Assembly (NCBI GenBank): GCA_030533085.1
Contig: JAUNJZ010000006.1
Location: 1 to 64,000, forward strand
Origin: Synergistaceae bacterium
GTDB lineage: Bacteria > Synergistota > Synergistia > Synergistales > Synergistaceae
Direction: 5' to 3'
DNA: 64,000 bases
The translations under genes and the position numbers were made by a program. Below the pieces are notes generated by a model that worked only from the letters and a program-made list of their open reading frames with translations, ran no database searches and had not been told where the DNA came from. Below are positions 59,994 through 64,000 of this stretch, piece after piece. Each line of letters opens with the position of its first letter. Position 1 is the first letter of the stretch.

Positions 59994-60908
59994 CTACAGT
60001 TTCAGATCTGTTCCGCTGGCCTTCTTTTCCAGCATTATCTTTATCACTTCGGCGATGTGCGCCCCTGCCTCTACCGGCGGGGTCCCGTCGCCATGGATAT
60101 TGGAGATGACAGTGCGGCGCGCCTCCGGCATTCCGACAGTTCCCTTGTAGGTGATGTAGGCTGACATGGAGCCGGCCGTTATCAGACCGGGACGCTCGCC
60201 TATCAGCACGCAGGTCACTGTGGAGTTAAGCAGCTCCGTCACCTCATCTTCCACTCCTACGCGGCCGTATTCGACGAAGAAGGGGGTGCCCACGTCGATG
60301 CCGAAGCTTTGGAGTCCCTGCATAACGGCCGGAAGCAGGTCGGCGATGTTTTCCGTAACGGCAGCAGAGCTGAGGCCGTCGGATACGTAAACCTCGACTG
60401 TGGGGTTCATCCGGCACTTTTCCTTTATCTCTTTGACCGCTTCAGGGCTGAGCTTTCTGCCGAGGTCGGGGCGCGTGAGATATTCGTCCTTGTCCTTGCA
60501 CATTGTGCGCACGATGAAGAGCTTCATCTTTTCGATGAACTCAATGTCGATGCCGGAAAAGACCGCGTCCTGCGCCGCGGAGTGGGCGGCGCGGAATTCC
60601 AGCAGCGGCAGCGTTTTGTAGCGCGCTCCCGCTCTGCCTATTCCAAGACGCGCCGGAGAATGCTGCTTGAGATCCATATATGCTTCGCCGTTGCGCGGAT
60701 TCTCCACCAGATATTGCTTGCGCAGGTCAACCGCGCTGACGTCGGGAGCGAAGCCCTCGTCTACAACCGTCTCCGTCGTCATGCCGTCGGGGTTTGTCGA
60801 CGAGTTTTCCATGATCCTCTCCGCCGCGCCGCCCTGAAAGGCGCTCCCCAGATTCATCTCCGAAAGTACCTGCTCTATCACCGCTTTGAGAGCGTTCTGA
60901 TCTACCAT
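59994..60908 (-). CDS. eutC: Ethanolamine ammonia-lyase small subunit EutC
   Basis: The product is 304 residues. ARLGIGRAGARYKTLPLLEFRAAHSAAQDAVF is a signature region (given here only by key parts, residues about 100-130), with SDGLSSAAV, GERPGLITAGSMSAYI and RRTVISNIHGDG. With EutB it forms the adenosylcobalamin enzyme that splits ethanolamine into acetaldehyde and ammonia. The first 18 residues (NALKAVIEQVLSEM) look like an encapsulation peptide. GGAGG precedes ATG 60908. Confidence 0.95.
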   Translation of the reverse strand: MVDQNALKAVIEQVLSEMNLGSAFQGGAAERIMENSSTNPDGMTTETVVDEGFAPDVSAVDLRKQYLVENPRNGEAYMDLKQHSPARLGIGRAGARYKTLPLLEFRAAHSAAQDAVFSGIDIEFIEKMKLFIVRTMCKDKDEYLTRPDLGRKLSPEAVKEIKEKCRMNPTVEVYVSDGLSSAAVTENIADLLPAVMQGLQSFGIDVGTPFFVEYGRVGVEDEVTELLNSTVTCVLIGERPGLITAGSMSAYITYKGTVGMPEARRTVISNIHGDGTPPVEAGAHIAEVIKIMLEKKASGTDLKL

Positions 60909-60910
60909 TT

Positions 60911-62290
60911 TCAAACCTCCTGTCTGTCGAGGAATACCGAGGCGTCTCCCGCCAGCGGCGTCAGATGTCCGTCTTTGAGGAAGCCCATCTTTTCCATCCA
61001 TTCCTCAAAGGGCTTTATCGGCGAAAGGCCGAATATCTCGCGCAGCGTCTGCGGCTCGTGGTAGCCTGTGCACTGGTACATCAGCATACAGTCGTCGCCC
61101 TGCGGCACTCCCATAATGTAGTTGCAGCCGGCCGCTACGAGCAGCGCCGCGAGATTTTCTATGTCATTCTGGTCGGCCTTCATGTGGTTCGTGTAGCAGG
61201 CGTCGCAGCCCATCGGAACGCCGGACAGCTTGCCCATGAAATGATCCTCAAGCCCCGCGCGCGTCACCTGCTTCGCGTCGTAGAGATATTCCGGCCCGAT
61301 AAAGCCGACGACCGTGTTGACAAGAAACGGCTTGTAATGCTTGCCAAAGCCGTAGCAGCGTGCCTCCATCGTCAGCTGATCCCAGCCGTTGTGCGCGTTC
61401 GACGAAAGCTCGGAACCTTGCCCTGTCTCGAAATACATCACGTTGGGGCCGGTCGATGTGCCGCGGTGGAGCATCATGTCGCGCCCCTCCTCAAGCATCG
61501 CGGCGGTAAGGCCGAATGCCTCGTTCCCCTTCTGAGAGCCGGCTATCGACTGGAACATCAGGTCTATCGGCGCGTTGAATTTGCGTACTGCCTCCGTTTG
61601 CGTCGTGACGTGGGCAAGTACGCATATCTGCGTCGGGACCTGCCATTTGTTTTTGAAGTCCTCGAAAAGCTTCAGAATTCGCGCAACAGATTCCACACTG
61701 TCGTCAACGGGATTAAGCCCCAGCACTGCGTCTCCGCAGCCAAGGCTGAAGCCCTCCATCAGCGACGCGGCGATCCCCTTTGGGTCGTCCGTGGTGTGAT
61801 TCGGCTGCAAGCGAGACGAAAAGGTCCCCGGCAGCCCTATCGTCGTGTTGCAGTGCGCCGTGACCGGTATCTTTTTCGCGCAGTAGATAAGGTCGAGATT
61901 ACTCATCAGCTTGCAGACGGCGGAGACCATCTCCGATGTGAGGCCGCGCGAGGCGCGATGGATCATATCTGTGGTTGTCGCCTCTTCCAGCAGCCATTCG
62001 CGGAATTCGGCCACAGTCTGGTTCTTGTGTTCGTCGTAGATACGCTCGTTCACGTCGTCCTGAATGATGCGCGTCACCTCGTCCTCCTCATACGGGACGG
62101 CAGGGTTGTTGCGCAGCTCGGCCAGCGTTACGTCGGCCAGCACGACCTTGGCCGCCACCCGCTCCTCCGCCGTTTCCGCGGCTATGCCGGCCAGCTTGTC
62201 GCCGGACTTTTCCTCATTCGCCTTGGCCATCACCTCTCGCAGCGACTTAAACTCATAGTTATGGCCAAAAAGTTTTGTCTTCAGTTTCAT
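60911..62290 (-). CDS. eutB: Ethanolamine ammonia-lyase large subunit EutB
   Basis: The product is 459 residues, a TIM-barrel subunit. FSSRLQPNHTTDDPKG, GCGDAVLGLNPVDDS and FIGPEYLYDAKQVTRAGLED are substrate/cobalamin-site segments. It forms the catalytic half of EutBC. The gap to eutC is two bases, and eutA lies upstream by 19 bases. Confidence 0.97.
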   Translation of the reverse strand: MKLKTKLFGHNYEFKSLREVMAKANEEKSGDKLAGIAAETAEERVAAKVVLADVTLAELRNNPAVPYEEDEVTRIIQDDVNERIYDEHKNQTVAEFREWLLEEATTTDMIHRASRGLTSEMVSAVCKLMSNLDLIYCAKKIPVTAHCNTTIGLPGTFSSRLQPNHTTDDPKGIAASLMEGFSLGCGDAVLGLNPVDDSVESVARILKLFEDFKNKWQVPTQICVLAHVTTQTEAVRKFNAPIDLMFQSIAGSQKGNEAFGLTAAMLEEGRDMMLHRGTSTGPNVMYFETGQGSELSSNAHNGWDQLTMEARCYGFGKHYKPFLVNTVVGFIGPEYLYDAKQVTRAGLEDHFMGKLSGVPMGCDACYTNHMKADQNDIENLAALLVAAGCNYIMGVPQGDDCMLMYQCTGYHEPQTLREIFGLSPIKPFEEWMEKMGFLKDGHLTPLAGDASVFLDRQEV

Positions 62291-62309
62291 GCAGCTATCA
62301 CCTCTCCAA

Positions 62310-63746
62310 TCAGGAATTAAAGATCAGCGTCTTTATCACTACCGGCAAGACATGCCCGCCGAACACAGGCTCGCCGATATCTATATAATCGCCGCTCGCC
62401 GCGTGTATCCCGTCTATGCAGACGACCGGCTTTTTACCCTTGAGCTTCACGTTGAGCGCGTTTCCGAGCGCCTTTCCAATGTCCGCCTCCACCACGACGA
62501 TGAGCGGGAAGGGGCCTGCTATAACCGCCGCCGCCCCCGATATCAATGCCTGCGCCAGCTCCTGCACCGCAGCGAAGGACTTATAGCCCTCCCCGCTCAG
62601 CGATATCGCCGCCTGTTCGATATTTCCATCCTCCATATAGAGCGGGATTTGAAATTTCACCGAGGCTTCAACGGCGGCGGGGCTTCTCTCATCATCATCC
62701 GGCACCTTCACTATGGGAATATTTTTTATCGGCAGCAGCCCTTGGGCATAAGATATCGTGCTGCCGCTTATCTCCGTCGTGCAGGTGCCCGCTCCGACGA
62801 CAGTGGCGCGTATCGTCTCAAGCGGAGTGTAGAGCTTCACGCCGGCAAAGGCGGGATGATTCTTTATCTCATATCCGAGAAGCACACCTATATCGCCGTA
62901 ACGAAAGAGGTCTACCTGTGAGACGTTGTAGATAAAATCCGCGACGCCGCCGGAAAAGGTTAGCCCTTCGAGCCGCGGAAGGTCGGGGGGAAGTCCTGCG
63001 CCGTCGTTCGTGTAGAGATAGCGGCACTCGTCGGACTGGGGCAGAAGGCCGGCAGCCTCCGCCAGATAACCGGCCATCAGCCGGCAGAGCTTTCTCAAAC
63101 TCTCAACATCCGCAGCCTCGCCGGCTCTGATGTTTAGGCCGTGAGCGGCGGCCAGCTTTTCTATCTTTGAATAGACGTAGCTGATTCGCCCTCCCTCCAC
63201 CTTTACCAGACGGCCGCCGATATCGAGACAGGCGACGCCGCGCAGCTTTCCCTTCTCAAAAAAGGCGAGATTGCTCGTGCCGCCGCCGACGTCGATATTA
63301 GCCGCGGCGATGCGCTCCTCCTCTGAAATTCTGTCAGTTCCGGCTCCGCGGGCGGATAAGACCGATTCCAGATCCGGCCCGGCCGTGGCGACCACGAAAT
63401 CGCCGCACAGCTCCGAAAGCGCCTCCAGAAGCTGATTGGCGTTTTTCTTGCGCGCAGTCTCGCCAGTAATGATGATCGCGCCGGTGTTGACCAGCTCCGG
63501 CGCCATATTCGCGTTGGCGTACTCGTTCATTACTATCTTCTTAACTGCTTCAGCGTCTATCTCAGTCGGCGATAGCAGCGGCGTGAAATATATGCGGCTG
63601 CGGTAAAAGACCTCTTTGTCAACTATGACGATACGCGGCGCCGTGTAAGCGCTTGCGCGGTTCTCTATGATTATTTTGCTGAATATCAGCTGGGTCGTCG
63701 AAGTTCCGACATCTATGCCGACGCTCGTGATGATCTCTCCGCCCAA
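62310..63746 (-). CDS. eutA: Ethanolamine ammonia-lyase reactivating factor EutA
   Basis: The product is 478 residues, actin-like ATPase: SVGIDVGTSTTQLIFSKI, NIDVGGGTSNLAFFE and LTFSGGVADFIYN. It removes damaged cobalamin from EutBC. The start is TTG at 63746, overlapping the end of eutP by 34 bases; later in-frame starts cut into the ATPase motif. Confidence 0.95.
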   Translation of the reverse strand: MGGEIITSVGIDVGTSTTQLIFSKIIIENRASAYTAPRIVIVDKEVFYRSRIYFTPLLSPTEIDAEAVKKIVMNEYANANMAPELVNTGAIIITGETARKKNANQLLEALSELCGDFVVATAGPDLESVLSARGAGTDRISEEERIAAANIDVGGGTSNLAFFEKGKLRGVACLDIGGRLVKVEGGRISYVYSKIEKLAAAHGLNIRAGEAADVESLRKLCRLMAGYLAEAAGLLPQSDECRYLYTNDGAGLPPDLPRLEGLTFSGGVADFIYNVSQVDLFRYGDIGVLLGYEIKNHPAFAGVKLYTPLETIRATVVGAGTCTTEISGSTISYAQGLLPIKNIPIVKVPDDDERSPAAVEASVKFQIPLYMEDGNIEQAAISLSGEGYKSFAAVQELAQALISGAAAVIAGPFPLIVVVEADIGKALGNALNVKLKGKKPVVCIDGIHAASGDYIDIGEPVFGGHVLPVVIKTLIFNS

Positions 63747-64000
63747 CCGCTCCGCCCCCTCTCATTCAATGAACTGACGTAATTTACAAACTCTTCCACT
63801 CCGCGCCCCGTGTACGCGCTGGTGACAAATACCGGCGAGGCTCCGGCACGGCGCAGAAAACCCTCCGCGCGCGCGATCTCCTCCGGCGCGGCGATATCGG
63901 CTTTTGTCACCACACCGACGACCGCTTTGGAGAACATCGAAGCGAAAGCCGGAGGAAAATAGCTGACCGCCGCGGGAGCGCTCTGCAAAAGGACGACCAC
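63713..64000 (-). CDS. eutP: EutP/PduV-like GTPase, partial (runs off the right edge)
   Basis: Only the last ~95 codons are in the window. VVGVVTKADIA (G4, T/NKxD) and VFVTSAYTGRGVEEFVNYV (G5-like) mark a P-loop GTPase of the EutP/PduV type, whose members lie in BMC operons and have poorly known roles. The P-loop and Switch regions are outside. The apparent start at 64000 is the window edge, not a true start. Confidence 0.75.
   Translation of the reverse strand: MVVLLQSAPAAVSYFPPAFASMFSKAVVGVVTKADIAAPEEIARAEGFLRRAGASPVFVTSAYTGRGVEEFVNYVSSLNERGRSGWAERSSRASA

Noticed and set aside
60965-62320. 451-codon plus-strand open frame opposite eutB
   Set aside because: EutB motifs on the minus strand are unmistakable; this frame is a by-product of GC-rich third positions.
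1-64000. CRISPR arrays, tRNA or rRNA genes
   Set aside because: I saw no regularly spaced repeats, cloverleaf patterns or rRNA segments on either strand by eye; a dedicated search would be decisive.

Overview
The window looks like chromosome from a Gram-negative, amino-acid-fermenting anaerobe. A Synergistota member of the Cloacibacillus/Synergistes type is my inference. LPS heptose synthesis, an O-antigen ligase and a type II secretion secretin indicate a diderm. DivIVA, RocB and a Firmicutes-style ethanolamine (EUT2-like) locus also occur, a mix typical of Synergistota. Most genes are moderately GC-rich. The stretch at about 26.8-31.6 kb and the gene at 1.25 kb are clearly AT-richer.

Layout. 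0-1.2 kb: broken IS110 transposase with a possible bridge-RNA leader, then a structured non-coding spacer. 1.25-8.1 kb: a GT8 glycosyltransferase, a two-subunit CoA-transferase, a RocB-like M20 peptidase, a GNAT acetyltransferase, a Ski2-like helicase and a small cupin. 8.5-11.9 kb: a five-gene FAD/Fe-S amino-acid (or opine/sarcosine-like) dehydrogenase operon behind an AT-rich control region. 12.07-26.8 kb: one long co-directional block, DUF2232-rplI-dnaB, then a PglL/O-antigen-ligase-like membrane protein and type II secretion genes J-K-L-M-N-C-I-D-E-F. 26.8-31.6 kb: AT-rich surface-polysaccharide island (GT8, GT4, DegT aminotransferase, O-antigen ligase). 31.7-33.3 kb: galE and a flavodoxin-like reductase on the minus strand. 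33.4-37.0 kb: GT9 plus hldE-gmhB-gmhA for ADP-heptose. 37.1-44.4 kb: queD, folE2, an RlmI-like methyltransferase, a HAD phosphatase, an HlyD-like protein, YggS, DivIVA and recG. 44.6-49.4 kb: a small unknown protein and a 1408-residue double-BadF activase/dehydratase fusion. 49.5-64.0 kb: minus-strand ethanolamine microcompartment operon, eutP(partial)-A-B-C-L-BMC/K-like-E-M-M-T-pduL(eutD)-J-TIGR02536-N-pduS-pduT-H-Q.

How it works together. In the EUT block EutH imports ethanolamine. EutBC, reactivated by EutA and supplied with adenosylcobalamin by EutT, makes acetaldehyde and ammonia. EutE makes acetyl-CoA and PduL makes acetyl phosphate, inside a shell of EutM/EutL/EutN/PduT/K-like proteins. 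PduS and the Fe-S shell protein PduT may carry electrons across the shell. Amphipathic tail helices on several cargo proteins look like encapsulation peptides. EutG, EutS and EutV/W are not in the window and may lie beyond the right edge. The most unusual items are the BMC shell protein with a Rho-N/SAP-like tail, the encapsulation-peptide set, the EutT without its usual metal motif, the operator-like repeats before the dehydrogenase operon, the possible IS110 bridge RNA, and the rplI-dnaB-secretion gene array.
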